In this document: positions 8,537 to 17,024 of the stretch, piece after piece
Layout of the letters: every line of letters starts with the position of its first letter
Numbering within the stretch: position 1 is the first letter of the stretch
Assembly: GCF_014269185.2 (NCBI RefSeq)
Contig: NZ_JABWRZ020000001.1
Span: 1,203,001-1,267,000 of the forward strand
DNA from: Pseudomonas oryzicola
Lineage (GTDB): Bacteria > Pseudomonadota > Gammaproteobacteria > Pseudomonadales > Pseudomonadaceae
Length of the DNA: 64,000 nt
Reading direction: 5' to 3'
Made by a program: the position numbers and the translations under genes
The notes under the pieces: generated by a model
Database searches by the model: none
Told to the model about the DNA's origin: nothing
The model's input: only the letters and a program-made list of their open reading frames with translations

Positions 8537-9136
8537 TCAATCGAAGATCAACTGCGCCGCCACCGCGAACATCATGACGGCGACCATCAGGTCGAGCATG
8601 CGCCAGGTCGCTGGCCGTGCCAGCCACGGCGCCAGCCAGGCCGCGCCGACCGCCAGGGTCGAGAACCACACCAGCGAGGCGCTGGCAGCCCCGGCCACAT
8701 AGGCGCCAGGCGCGGTCTGCTGGGCTCCCAGCGAGCCGATCAGCAACACCGTGTCGAGATACACATGCGGGTTCAACAGGGTCACCGCCAAGGCGCTGAG
8801 CAGTACCGCGCGGCGTGAACGCGTGCCCTGGCCCTGCTGGTGCTGCAGGCTCTGCCTGGAACAGGCGCTGCGCAACGCCTTGGCGCCATACCAGACCAGG
8901 AATACCGCGCCGCCCCAGCGGGCGACCGCCAGCAAGGTCGGATTGTGCGCCAGCACGGTTGCCAGGCCGAACACCCCGGCAGCCACCAGGATCGCATCAC
9001 ACAGGACGCACAGCGCCGCCACCGGCAGGTGATGCTCACGGCGCAGGCTCTGGGCGAGGACGAAGGCGTTCTGGGCACCGATGGCCATGATCAGGCCGAA
9101 AGCCACCAGCATGCCGTTGAGATAGCTTTGCCACAT
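8537..9136 (-). CDS. argO: LysE/ArgO-family amino-acid exporter
   Basis: A roughly 199-residue inner-membrane protein with about six hydrophobic segments and the family opening GLIMAIGAQNAFVLAQSLRR. LysE/ArgO proteins export arginine and lysine. The divergent neighbour is an ArgP-type LysR regulator, the classic pairing in which ArgP activates argO in response to arginine or lysine. I chose the start MWQSYLNGML at 9136; an ATG five codons earlier (9151) is possible. The 101-bp gap to argP must hold both promoters and the ArgP site. Confidence 0.88.
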   Translation of the reverse strand: MWQSYLNGMLVAFGLIMAIGAQNAFVLAQSLRREHHLPVAALCVLCDAILVAAGVFGLATVLAHNPTLLAVARWGGAVFLVWYGAKALRSACSRQSLQHQQGQGTRSRRAVLLSALAVTLLNPHVYLDTVLLIGSLGAQQTAPGAYVAGAASASLVWFSTLAVGAAWLAPWLARPATWRMLDLMVAVMMFAVAAQLIFD

Positions 9137-9237
9137 GGGCCCGCTCTCCATGTATGTCGAGAAAAGATGCTGGCAATTGTGTGGAAACGGGCTGTATAAG
9201 AAAAACAAATAAAGCTGATCCGCCATTAGGAAAATCG

Positions 9238-10128
9238 ATGTTCGACTACAAACTGCTGGCCGCCCTCGCGGCGGTGATCGAACAGGGTGGTTTCGAGCGC
9301 GCGGCGCAGGTGCTGGGTTTGTCGCAGTCGGCCATATCGCAGCGCATCAAGCTGCTCGAGGCACGGGTCGGCCAACCGGTGCTGGTGCGGGCCACGCCGC
9401 CGAGCCCGACCGAGGTCGGCCGCCAGTTGCTCAACCATGTACAACAGGTGCGCCTGCTCGAGCGTGACCTGCAGCGCCAGGTGCCGGCGCTGGACGAGGA
9501 GGGCATGCCGGAGCGCCTGCGCATTGCCCTCAACGCCGACAGCCTGGCCACCTGGTGGGCGGCAGCGGTGGGCAACTTTTGTGCGCAGCACAAGCTGCTG
9601 ACCGACTTCGTCGTGGAAGACCAGGAGGTCGGCCTCAAACGCATGCGCGCCGGCGAAGTGGCGGCCTGCCTGTGCAGTAGCGAGCGGCCGGTGGCTGGCG
9701 CGCGTAGCCTGCCGCTGGGGGCCATGCGCTATCGGGCGCTGGCCAGCCCCGGGTTCATGGCGCAGCATTTCCCGCAGGGTTTTGCCGCCAGCCGCCTGGC
9801 CCGTACCCCGGCGATCGTCTATGGCCCGGACGACTTCCTGCAGCACCGCTACCTGGCATCGCTGGGCATCGAAGGCGGTTTCCTGCACCACCTGTGCCCG
9901 TCCTCGGAAGGCTTCCTGCGTATGACCGAAGCCGGCCTGGGCTGGGGCCTGGTGCCCGAACTGCAGGCCCGGGAGCAGCTCGCGACCGGGCAGTTGGTGG
10001 AAATCTGCCGCGATACTCCCATCGATGTGCCGTTGTACTGGCATCATTGGCGCAACGGCGGGCAACTGCTCACGCAACTGACCGAGCACCTGCGCCACTG
10101 CGCAAGGCAATGGCTGGTGCCCTTGTAG
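9238..10128 (+). CDS. argP: ArgP (IciA) LysR-type transcriptional regulator
   Basis: A 296-residue LysR-type regulator with an N-terminal winged helix-turn-helix (FERAAQVLGLSQSAISQRIKLLEARVG, about residues 18-45) and a C-terminal effector-binding domain. FDYKLLAALAAVIEQGGFERAA is characteristic of ArgP/IciA. In enterics it senses lysine and arginine and controls argO; divergence from the exporter supports the same role here. The start at 9238 matches the family N-terminus, and the in-frame upstream codons have no family similarity. Confidence 0.9.
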   Translation: MFDYKLLAALAAVIEQGGFERAAQVLGLSQSAISQRIKLLEARVGQPVLVRATPPSPTEVGRQLLNHVQQVRLLERDLQRQVPALDEEGMPERLRIALNADSLATWWAAAVGNFCAQHKLLTDFVVEDQEVGLKRMRAGEVAACLCSSERPVAGARSLPLGAMRYRALASPGFMAQHFPQGFAASRLARTPAIVYGPDDFLQHRYLASLGIEGGFLHHLCPSSEGFLRMTEAGLGWGLVPELQAREQLATGQLVEICRDTPIDVPLYWHHWRNGGQLLTQLTEHLRHCARQWLVPL

Positions 10129-10177
10129 CCACGGCTGGCGTCAGTTGCATCTGAAATCTGGCAAGACGGAGTCTTAC

Positions 10178-11173
10178 ATGCGAATTCTGGTCACCGGCGC
10201 GAGCGGCTTCATTGGCGGGCGCTTTGCGCGCTTTGCCCTGGAGCAAGGCCTGGACGTGCGGGTCAGCGGCCGCCGCGCGGAAGGGGTCGAGCACCTGGTC
10301 AAGCGCGGCGCCCAGTTCATCCCCGGCGACCTGGGCGATGCCGAGCTCGCTCGCCGCCTGTGCCAGGGGGTCGAGGCCGTGGTGCACTGTGCTGGCGCGG
10401 TGGGCAATTGGGGGCGTTATCAGGACTTCTATCAAGGCAACGTGGTAGTCACCGAGAACGTGGTCGAGGGCTGCTTGAAGGAGCACGTAAGACGTCTGGT
10501 GCACCTGTCCTCGCCGTCGATCTATTTCACTGGCCGCTCGCGCCTGGGCATTCGTGAAGATCAGGTGCCACGTCGCCTCCATGACCACTACGGGCAGACC
10601 AAGTACCTGGCCGAGCAGAAGGTGTTCGGCGCCCAGGAGTTCGGCCTCGAGGTGTTGGCGCTGCGTCCTCGTTTCGTCACCGGGGCTGGCGATGCGAGTA
10701 TCTTCCCGCGGTTGCTGCAGATGCAGCGCAAGGGCCGCATGGCGATCATCGGCAACGGCCTGAACAAGGTCGATTTCACCAGCGTGCACAACCTCAACGA
10801 GGCGCTGCTCAGCGCCCTGTTCGCTGACGAGCGGGCGCTGGGCCAGGCCTACAACATCAGCAACGGTCAGCCATTGCCGCTATGGGACGTGGTCAACTAT
10901 GTGATGCGTAAGATGCAGCTGCCGCAGGTCACTCGCTACCGTTCCTACGGCCTGGCCTACAGCCTGGCGGCGCTGAACGAGGCGGCTTGCCTGCTATGGC
11001 CGGGGCGCCCGCAACCGACCCTGTCACGCCTGGGGATGCAGGTGATGAGCCGCGATTTCACCCTGGATATCAGCCGCGCCCGGCAATACCTGGACTACCA
11101 GCCCAAGGTCAGCGTGTGGACGGCGCTGGACGAATTCTGTGCCTGGTGGCAGCACCTGCCGCCAGGGCAATGA
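10178..11173 (+). CDS. NAD(P)-dependent epimerase/dehydratase (extended SDR)
   Basis: A 331-residue extended short-chain dehydrogenase. It has the nucleotide-binding motif TGASGFIGG at residues 6-14 and a catalytic YxxxK (YGQTK), with SSPSIYF providing the serine. The C-terminal half resembles 3-beta-hydroxysteroid dehydrogenase/isomerase-like SDRs (FTSVHNLNEALL). Substrate unknown. It starts at the ATG at 10178, 49 bp after argP in the same direction, but probably has no functional link to it. Confidence 0.82.
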   Translation: MRILVTGASGFIGGRFARFALEQGLDVRVSGRRAEGVEHLVKRGAQFIPGDLGDAELARRLCQGVEAVVHCAGAVGNWGRYQDFYQGNVVVTENVVEGCLKEHVRRLVHLSSPSIYFTGRSRLGIREDQVPRRLHDHYGQTKYLAEQKVFGAQEFGLEVLALRPRFVTGAGDASIFPRLLQMQRKGRMAIIGNGLNKVDFTSVHNLNEALLSALFADERALGQAYNISNGQPLPLWDVVNYVMRKMQLPQVTRYRSYGLAYSLAALNEAACLLWPGRPQPTLSRLGMQVMSRDFTLDISRARQYLDYQPKVSVWTALDEFCAWWQHLPPGQ

Positions 11174-11260
11174 AGCCGCCGGGCCGACGACGGTCATCAA
11201 CGCGCCGCGCGGGCGGTTTATACTCGTGCCTCTTTGCGACTACCGCGGTTGAATGTATCC

Positions 11261-12130
11261 ATGCGTAACCATGCCCACGATGACTACGATGAAGTGCCTG
11301 GCTTGCGGGCCGGCACCCATGACGATGACGAACTGATGCCGGCGCACGTGGTGCGCAGCCGTCAGAAAGCCGCCCGCGGGGCCAGTACGGCACCGCTGTG
11401 GGCATTGCTCGGCGCCTCGTTCATCGCCTTGGCGGGCCTCGGCTGGTGGAGCTTCCAGCAGATTTCCCTGATGGAGCAGCAGCTGGTGGCAACCCAGGAG
11501 AGCTTTGCCCGCATCAGCGAGGAAGCGGCCGGGCGCCTGCAGGCCATCAGCGGCAAGGTGGCGGCCAGCGAGTCGGGTGCCATGACCAATAGCGAGGCGC
11601 TGAAGCTGCAACTGCGCCAGTTGCAGCAGGGGATGGCCGGACAGACCGGTGACCTGGGCAAGCGCCTGGAGCAGGTGCTGGCGGATACCCGTGAACAGCA
11701 GAAGGCTGTGACCGAGCTGCAAGGCCAACTGCAGGCGCAATTGAAGCAGGTGAACGGCGAGTTGGCCGCGTTGCGCTCGGGCCAGGTCGATGGGGGCAAG
11801 CTGGATACCCAGCTCAAGGGCCTGAACGAGCAGGTTGCGGCACTGAAGGCCGCGCAGGCCGACGGTGGCAAGCTTGATGGCCAGCTCAAGAGCCTGAGCA
11901 GCGAGGTGGCAGCGCTGAAGAAGCAAGGTAACCCGAGCGCGGCTATCCAGGATTTGGAGCAGGACATCCTGGTGCTCAAGAGCCAGATCGACAATCGCCC
12001 GGCTGCGGCGGCCTCCAGTGGGGCTTCGGTGCAGGAGTTCGATGCCTTCCGGGCGCAGACGACCCGCAACCTGAATACCTTGCAGAGCCAGATCCAGAAC
12101 CTGCAGCAGCAGATCAACGCCCGGCCCTGA
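11261..12130 (+). CDS. membrane-anchored coiled-coil protein of unknown function
   Basis: A 289-residue protein with an acidic/His-rich cytoplasmic N-terminus (MRNHAHDDYDEVPGL, residues 1-40), one TM helix (about 47-68, LWALLGASFIALAGLGWWSF), then a long periplasmic coiled coil. That region contains a degenerate repeat of about 25 residues (QVAALKAAQADGGKLDGQLKSL and similar, residues 150-225). It ends in a Gln-rich coil (LQSQIQNLQQQINARP). Architecture suggests a structural or scaffolding envelope protein, but no family function is known to me. The repeats could make its length vary between strains. Confidence 0.75.
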   Translation: MRNHAHDDYDEVPGLRAGTHDDDELMPAHVVRSRQKAARGASTAPLWALLGASFIALAGLGWWSFQQISLMEQQLVATQESFARISEEAAGRLQAISGKVAASESGAMTNSEALKLQLRQLQQGMAGQTGDLGKRLEQVLADTREQQKAVTELQGQLQAQLKQVNGELAALRSGQVDGGKLDTQLKGLNEQVAALKAAQADGGKLDGQLKSLSSEVAALKKQGNPSAAIQDLEQDILVLKSQIDNRPAAAASSGASVQEFDAFRAQTTRNLNTLQSQIQNLQQQINARP

Positions 12131-12143
12131 AATCACCTGAGTC

Positions 12144-12231
12144 TTCTTCGCGGGCTCGCCCGCTCCCACAGGAACAGCACAATCTTCAAGCTTGTCGCCG
12201 TACCTGTGGGAGCGGGCGAGCCCACGAATAG
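12144..12231. repeat. REP pair (inverted)
   Basis: Two inverted copies of the P. putida REP element (TTCGCGGGCTCGCCCGCTCC and its complement, each next to CCCACAG/CTGTGGG) separated by about 30 bp. They lie between the convergent coiled-coil and xenB genes, a usual REP location. Confidence 0.85.
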
Positions 12232-12238
12232 CCCTCAA

Positions 12239-13288
12239 TCACAACCGTGGATAGTCGATGTATCCCACCGGGCCCTTGCCATAGAAGGTCTCCGGCCGGG
12301 CCTCGTTCAACGGTGCGTCTGCCGCCAGCCGCGCCGGCAGGTCGGGGTTGGCGATGAACGGCACGCCGAACGCCACCGCATCCGCCTTGCCACTGGCCAG
12401 GGCCGCATTGGCACTGGCCTTGTCGAACCGCTCGTTGACGATGTACGGGCCGCCGAACGCTTGCTTGATCAATGGGCCAATGCTGTCGTCGGCTTCCCGT
12501 TCCCGTGAGCAGATGAAAGCAATGCCCCGCTTGCCCAGCTCCCGGGCCACATAGGTAAAGGTTTTGGCGCGGTCGGCATCGCCCATGTCATGGGCATCGG
12601 CACGCGGCGCCAGGTGCACGCCAACACGGCTCGCCCCCCACACCTCGATGGCCGCATCGGTCACCTCCAGCAGCAGGCGCGCACGATTTTCCAGCGAGCC
12701 GCCGTAACGGTCGGTGCGCTGGTTGGTACTGCTTTGCAGGAACTGGTCGAGCAGGTAGCCGTTGGCACCGTGGATCTCCACGCCATCGAAGCCGGCTGCC
12801 TTGGCATTCTCGGCACCGCTGCGGTAGGCCTCGACGATATCGGCGATTTCTTCGGTCTCCAGCGCCCGCGGGGTGGGGTAGTCACTGAGCGGGCGAACCA
12901 GGCTCACATGGCCCTTGGGCTGGATTGCGCTGGGGGCTACGGGCAGTTCGCCGTTCAGGTAGCTGGGATGGGAGATGCGGCCAACGTGCCACAGCTGCAG
13001 GAAGATGCGCCCGCCCGCAGCGTGCACGGCTTTGGTTACATTGTTCCAGCCCCGCACCTGCTCATCGTTCCAGATGCCAGGGGTATCCGGGTAGCCGACG
13101 CCCATCGGGCTGACCGAGGTCGCCTCGCTGAGGATCAGCCCGGCACTGGCGCGCTGTACGTAGTATTCGGCCATCAGTGCATTGGGCACGCGGCCTTCAT
13201 CGGCGCGGCAGCGGGTGAGTGGGGCCATGATGATGCGGTTGGGCAATTGCAGGTCGCCCAGGGTGATTGGATCGAAAAGCGTGGTCAT
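12239..13288 (-). CDS. xenB: XenB-type old yellow enzyme (alkene/nitro reductase)
   Basis: A 349-residue FMN-dependent ene-reductase of the XenB/NemA type. It begins MTTLFDPITLGDLQLPNRIIMAPLTRCRA, with the FMN-binding PLTRCRA segment (residues 26-32). The HGANGYLLDQFLQSSTNQRTDRYGGS block has the expected catalytic region. XenB enzymes use NADPH to reduce nitroesters, TNT, enones and quinone-like electrophiles. It is 17 bp downstream of an ArsR-type regulator on the same strand, forming an arsR-xenB operon, so it is probably induced by electrophiles sensed by that regulator. The longer in-frame extension upstream overlaps arsR and is not used. Confidence 0.92.
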   Translation of the reverse strand: MTTLFDPITLGDLQLPNRIIMAPLTRCRADEGRVPNALMAEYYVQRASAGLILSEATSVSPMGVGYPDTPGIWNDEQVRGWNNVTKAVHAAGGRIFLQLWHVGRISHPSYLNGELPVAPSAIQPKGHVSLVRPLSDYPTPRALETEEIADIVEAYRSGAENAKAAGFDGVEIHGANGYLLDQFLQSSTNQRTDRYGGSLENRARLLLEVTDAAIEVWGASRVGVHLAPRADAHDMGDADRAKTFTYVARELGKRGIAFICSREREADDSIGPLIKQAFGGPYIVNERFDKASANAALASGKADAVAFGVPFIANPDLPARLAADAPLNEARPETFYGKGPVGYIDYPRL

Positions 13289-13305
13289 GACGGTTACCTG
13301 CCTGT

Positions 13306-13608
13306 TCAGAGTGCTTGGCGCAATTGTTCGAGAAACGCCTGGATGGTGGTTTCGTTGCGTTTGAAAAAGTGCCACTGGCCAATCTTCTGGCTGCTGACCA
13401 GCCCGGCGCGTTGCAGGGTGGCCAGGTGGGCGGAAACGGTCGACTGCGACAGGCCGCAGCGTTGGTCGATCTGCCCGGCGCAGACACCGTTCTCGGTGCT
13501 GTGGTACTGGTCCGGGAACTGCGTTGCCGGGTCTTTCAGCCAACCGAGGATTTCTCGCCTGACCGGGTGGGCCAGCGCTTTTATGATTTCGTCGAGATCG
13601 AGAGGCAT
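13306..13608 (-). CDS. ArsR-family winged-helix repressor of the xenB operon
   Basis: A 100-residue ArsR/SmtB regulator (LAHPVRREILGWL at residues 12-24; recognition helix about CGLSQSTVSAHLATLQRAGLV). The metal site ELCVC of classical ArsR is absent. Instead there are two cysteines, Cys43 and Cys51, in GVCAGQIDQRC just before the recognition helix, so a thiol-based electrophile or quinone sensor is a reasonable inference given its partner xenB. The start at 13608 (MPLDLDEI) fits the family length. Palindromes between this gene and acpH (13633-13642 and 13708-13735) are probable operators. Confidence 0.87.
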   Translation of the reverse strand: MPLDLDEIIKALAHPVRREILGWLKDPATQFPDQYHSTENGVCAGQIDQRCGLSQSTVSAHLATLQRAGLVSSQKIGQWHFFKRNETTIQAFLEQLRQAL

Positions 13609-13632
13609 GGGTTGAGGCTCGTGGTAGCGGTA

Positions 13633-13642
13633 TATCGCGATA
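13633..13642. promoter_or_regulatory. palindrome TATCGCGATA, likely ArsR-type operator
   Basis: A perfect 10-bp palindrome 25-34 bp upstream of the arsR start codon, positioned to block its promoter or early transcription. It shares the TATCG half-site with the larger repeat at 13708-13735. Confidence 0.55.
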
Positions 13643-13707
13643 GGACGAAATGTAAATCGTGAAATGCCGATATACAAATACCAAGAGGTTCTGAGCTGAG
13701 TGCGAAT

Positions 13708-13735
13708 CGCTATATCGCGTTATAACGATACAGCG
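13708..13735. promoter_or_regulatory. nested palindrome upstream of acpH, likely second operator
   Basis: Arms CGCTATATCG and CGATACAGCG (9 of 10 bases complementary) flank CGTTATAA. The inner CGTTATAACG (13718-13727) is itself a perfect palindrome. The site ends 23 bp before the acpH ATG. Confidence 0.55.
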
Positions 13736-13758
13736 GCGGACGGTGCTAGACTGCGGCC

Positions 13759-14334
13759 ATGAACTACCTCGCACACCTGCACCTGGGCGGCCCGGCGCCG
13801 CAACAACTGCTTGGCAGCCTGTATGGCGACTTCGTCAAAGGCTCGCTGGAAGGGCGCTTTCCGCCAACGCTGGAGGCGGCCATCAGGCTACATCGCCGTA
13901 TCGACAGCTATACCGACCAGCATCCGTTGGTACTGGCGGCACTGGCACGCTTTCCACGGGAGCGGCGGCGCTTTGCCGGCATCGTTCTGGATGTGTTCTT
14001 CGATCATTGCCTGGCCCGGCATTGGCAGGATTATGCCGAGCAGCCGCTGGCGCAGTTCACCGAGGCGTTTTATCGGGTGCTGCTGGCGGAACCCGAACTG
14101 CCCGGGCGGCTGGCGCGGATTGCGCCATTCATGGCGGCGGATGACTGGCTCGGTGCATATGGTGATTTCGCCACGCTGGAACAGGTGTTCAACGGCATTG
14201 CCCGAAGGCTGTCGCGGCCGGAGGGGATGGTTGGGGTGATGGATGAGCTGGCGCGGCTGTATGAGCCGTTGCTGGCGGATTTTCGCGAATTCTATCCACA
14301 GTTGCAGGCGTTCGCGGCGTTGGGGCGCACCTAA
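13759..14334 (+). CDS. acpH: acyl carrier protein phosphodiesterase AcpH
   Basis: A 191-residue HD-like metal hydrolase that removes 4'-phosphopantetheine from acyl carrier protein. It shows the family opening MNYLAHLHLG, GDFVKG, LHRRIDSYTDQHP and the metal-binding DVFFDHCLARHW. Length fits the family. It is divergent from arsR-xenB and shares that intergenic region, with an operator-like palindrome close to its start, so ArsR control of acpH is possible although there is no metabolic reason to expect it. Confidence 0.9.
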   Translation: MNYLAHLHLGGPAPQQLLGSLYGDFVKGSLEGRFPPTLEAAIRLHRRIDSYTDQHPLVLAALARFPRERRRFAGIVLDVFFDHCLARHWQDYAEQPLAQFTEAFYRVLLAEPELPGRLARIAPFMAADDWLGAYGDFATLEQVFNGIARRLSRPEGMVGVMDELARLYEPLLADFREFYPQLQAFAALGRT

Positions 14335-14366
14335 GACACTTAGAGCAGTCCGGAAAAAGCAGCAGC

Positions 14367-15155
14367 TCAGGCTGCCCGCGCCTGCCGCCGAGTCCCCACT
14401 TCAACTTCTGCAGCCCCGAACAACGCCAGCTGAATGGCCTGTTGCGCCTGCAACGCCAGCACCGCCCGCTCCTTGCCTACGCTGCCGATCGGCTGCAACA
14501 GGTGGATGCACACTTCACTTCGCGGCTGGGAGAACAGGCGCAGCAGATGCGACACCAGGTCATCCTCACCGATGAAGGGCGCAATCGGGTCGATCTGGCC
14601 GTTGCGCAAGTACTGGATGGCCACCGGTTGTACTGCCACACCACGGTCGATGGCGCCTGCCAGCAGGCGGCCATGGAAGGTGCGCAGGGTTCGTCCGCTG
14701 GTGGTGGTGCCTTCGGGGAAGATCAGCAGCGGGCGGGCCAGGCCCAGTTGCCCGGCGATCTGTTCGCGCAGGCGCTGGCTGTCACCACCACCTCGGCGGA
14801 TGAACAGCGTGCCGGCCTTTTCCGCCAGCCAGCCGGCCACCGGCCAGTGGCGCACTTCGGCCTTGGACAGGAACGACAGTGGCAGCAGCATGCCGAGCAA
14901 AGGGATGTCGGTCCACGACACATGGTTGCTGACCCACAGCATTGGCCGCTGCGGCAGCTCGCCGAGCACCCGCACGTCGAACGGCAGCGCCGCGACCAGG
15001 CGTTTCATGAACAGGCAGGTCCAGCGCTGGCGGCGCTCTATCGATGGCTTGAAGCCCAAGCGTTCGCCCAAGGTGATCGCACTGGCCAGCAGCATGCCCA
15101 GCAGCAGTACCAGCAGCAGTCGTGTCAGGCGGGCCAGTACCCGCAGCTTCGGCAT
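14367..15155 (-). CDS. olsA: lyso-ornithine lipid acyltransferase OlsA
   Basis: A 262-residue PlsC-like acyltransferase with an N-terminal TM helix (about 8-30). Acyltransferase motifs are visible as NHVSWTDIP (HX4D, near residue 70), the FIRRG block, and FPEGTTTSG. OlsA adds the second acyl chain to lyso-ornithine lipid. Its ATG overlaps the TGA of olsB (15155), so translation is coupled and olsBA forms an operon. Ornithine lipids replace phospholipids when phosphate is low, but I found no clear Pho box upstream. A general lysophosphatidic acid acyltransferase role is a less likely alternative. Confidence 0.9.
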   Translation of the reverse strand: MPKLRVLARLTRLLLVLLLGMLLASAITLGERLGFKPSIERRQRWTCLFMKRLVAALPFDVRVLGELPQRPMLWVSNHVSWTDIPLLGMLLPLSFLSKAEVRHWPVAGWLAEKAGTLFIRRGGGDSQRLREQIAGQLGLARPLLIFPEGTTTSGRTLRTFHGRLLAGAIDRGVAVQPVAIQYLRNGQIDPIAPFIGEDDLVSHLLRLFSQPRSEVCIHLLQPIGSVGKERAVLALQAQQAIQLALFGAAEVEVGTRRQARAA

Positions 15156-15910
15156 CAGACCGCCGCCTTGAAGTGGCGGGCATAGCGCGGGCATAGCTCG
15201 TCGCGCTTCAGCAGGATGAACACGTCGGCCACCTGGAAGTCTTCGTCCCAGCACGGCTCGCCGCAAATCTTCGCGCCCAGGCGCATGTAAGCCTTGAGCA
15301 GGGGCGGCATTTCGGCAATGACGTTGCTCGGCAGGGCCAGCTTGGGCAGCGGGTTTTTCGGTTCGGCGCGCAGATGCTCGGTGCACAGGTAGCGATCGCG
15401 CAGGCGCTGCATCACTGCATGGGCCTGTACTCCGCCGTCCTGCATGGGGATGCTGGCGCAGCCCATCAGGTAGCTGTAGCGGCCTTCATTGAGAATCTCC
15501 GCCAGTTCGCTCCAGAGCACGGCGATGGTGCCACCGTTGCGGTAATCAGGGGCCACGCAGGTGCGGCCCAGTTCCAGGATCGGCCCCTGCAACTGCAACA
15601 GGCCATGCAGGCTGAATTCTTCTTCGCTGTAGAACCGGCCCAGGCTGCTGGCGGCCTGGTGGTCCAGCAGGCGCGTGGTGGCAACCAGTTCGCCGGTACT
15701 CAGGTCGCGTACGCCAATGTGCCGGCAATGCACGTCATAGTCATCCATGTCCAGGCCGTGCTCGGCTCCTTTGAGCCTGGCTTTGAATTCGGCGCTGAAC
15801 ACCTTGTAGCGCAGGGCCTGGGCCTCTTGCAGGGCCGCGGCGCCAACCAGGCGTTCGGCTTGCAGACGGCGTTCGGTGCTGTTGTCGCCAGCGTGAGCGA
15901 TCCGAGTCAT
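15155..15910 (-). CDS. olsB: L-ornithine N-alpha-acyltransferase OlsB
   Basis: A 251-residue GNAT-fold enzyme that transfers a 3-hydroxyacyl group from ACP to ornithine, the first step of ornithine-lipid synthesis. Typical segments are [45 protein letters not shown] (acyl-donor binding) and [10 protein letters not shown]. It is followed by olsA with a one-base overlap. The start at 15910 ([10 protein letters not shown]) is chosen over an ATG eight codons upstream; both are possible. Confidence 0.92.
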   Translation of the reverse strand: MTRIAHAGDNSTERRLQAERLVGAAALQEAQALRYKVFSAEFKARLKGAEHGLDMDDYDVHCRHIGVRDLSTGELVATTRLLDHQAASSLGRFYSEEEFSLHGLLQLQGPILELGRTCVAPDYRNGGTIAVLWSELAEILNEGRYSYLMGCASIPMQDGGVQAHAVMQRLRDRYLCTEHLRAEPKNPLPKLALPSNVIAEMPPLLKAYMRLGAKICGEPCWDEDFQVADVFILLKRDELCPRYARHFKAAV

Positions 15911-16066
15911 TACGAGTCTCCATAAGCCAGCCATGAAAGGTTGCGGCCGGTCGGCTTTGTTGTGCAAAGTCAGCCTAGGTAGACGCGGTGTCACCCCTGT
16001 GAAGCTTTGGTGATGCTTGCGTGACATCCCGTGCGTTACCCGAAAGCCCTAGCAAGGAGCCGCTCC

Positions 16067-16954
16067 ATGGCCTGGTTGCAACGACTCAATGACCCGCTTC
16101 GCCAAGCGCTGACGGGCACCCTTGGCGAAACCTATGCCGCGCTGCTCGAGCGCCTTGGTCCGGTTGCCCCGTTCGAGCTGGCGGTACTTGGCGGGCGGGC
16201 GATGGCCACGCCGGGGCTGGCGTTTCTGGTTGGCTACCAGGCCGCCCTGCGCGTGCTGTGGCCTAGTGCTCCGCCCAGCCTCGGTGCCCTGTGCGCCAGC
16301 GAGCGGCGTAGCGTGCGGCCGGCGGACATGCGTACACGCCTGGACGGCCTGCGCCTGACCGGCAGCAAAGACTTCGTCACTGCCGGCCTGGAGGCGGAGT
16401 GGCTGTTGGTGGCGGCGCGCAGCGAGGCGACGGGCGCGGCACCGCAGTTGAACCTGGCGGTGGTTTACCCCGGCGAACCAGGGGTGACGCTGGAAGCGCT
16501 GCCGACCCTGCCACTGATGCCGGAGGTGGGCCATGGGCGATTGGTGCTGCAGCACGCGGCGTGCGAGCTGCTGGCGGGGGATGGCTGGGATGCCTATGTA
16601 AAACCGTTCCGCTCGCTGGAGGACCTGTATGTGCTCACGGCCCTGACGGCCTGGCTGTATGGCGTGGGCCAGGCGTGTGCCTGGCCGCAGGCCTTGCGCC
16701 TGCAGTTGCTCGGGCTGCTGGCCGGTTGTGCCGAGGGCAGCCGGCAGTGCGCCGATACGGTCGGTTGCCATTTGTTGCTGGGTGGGTTGTTTGCCCAGTT
16801 CCAGGCGCTACGGGGGGGAATCGATGCGGCGTTGGCAGCTGGGCCGGCGCATTGGGCAGAGATCTGGCAGCGCGACCAGGGCGTGATGGCGCTGGCGGCA
16901 GCGGCGCGAGAGAAGCGGCTGAACAAGGCGTGGGCGGCCGCGGGATTGTCATGA
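16067..16954 (+). CDS. acyl-CoA dehydrogenase-like protein (shortened)
   Basis: A 295-residue protein with weak but visible acyl-CoA dehydrogenase features: GLRLTGSKDFVTAGLEAEWLLVAARSE (middle beta-domain) and a helical C-terminus (ALTAWLYGVGQACAWPQ). At 295 residues it is some 80-100 shorter than true enzymes, lacks an obvious catalytic Glu, and has little of the N-terminal helical domain. It may be a catalytically altered paralogue. A good AAGGAG lies 7 bases before the chosen ATG. It is divergent from olsBA (156 bp apart), and a link with lipid metabolism is only a guess. Confidence 0.7.
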   Translation: MAWLQRLNDPLRQALTGTLGETYAALLERLGPVAPFELAVLGGRAMATPGLAFLVGYQAALRVLWPSAPPSLGALCASERRSVRPADMRTRLDGLRLTGSKDFVTAGLEAEWLLVAARSEATGAAPQLNLAVVYPGEPGVTLEALPTLPLMPEVGHGRLVLQHAACELLAGDGWDAYVKPFRSLEDLYVLTALTAWLYGVGQACAWPQALRLQLLGLLAGCAEGSRQCADTVGCHLLLGGLFAQFQALRGGIDAALAAGPAHWAEIWQRDQGVMALAAAAREKRLNKAWAAAGLS

Positions 16955-17024
16955 ATGCCTGTCAGGCTTGCGTGAACCGATGAACCCTGGGGCGGCAAGG
17001 CAGCCCCGAAAAAAGGCCATCCCG

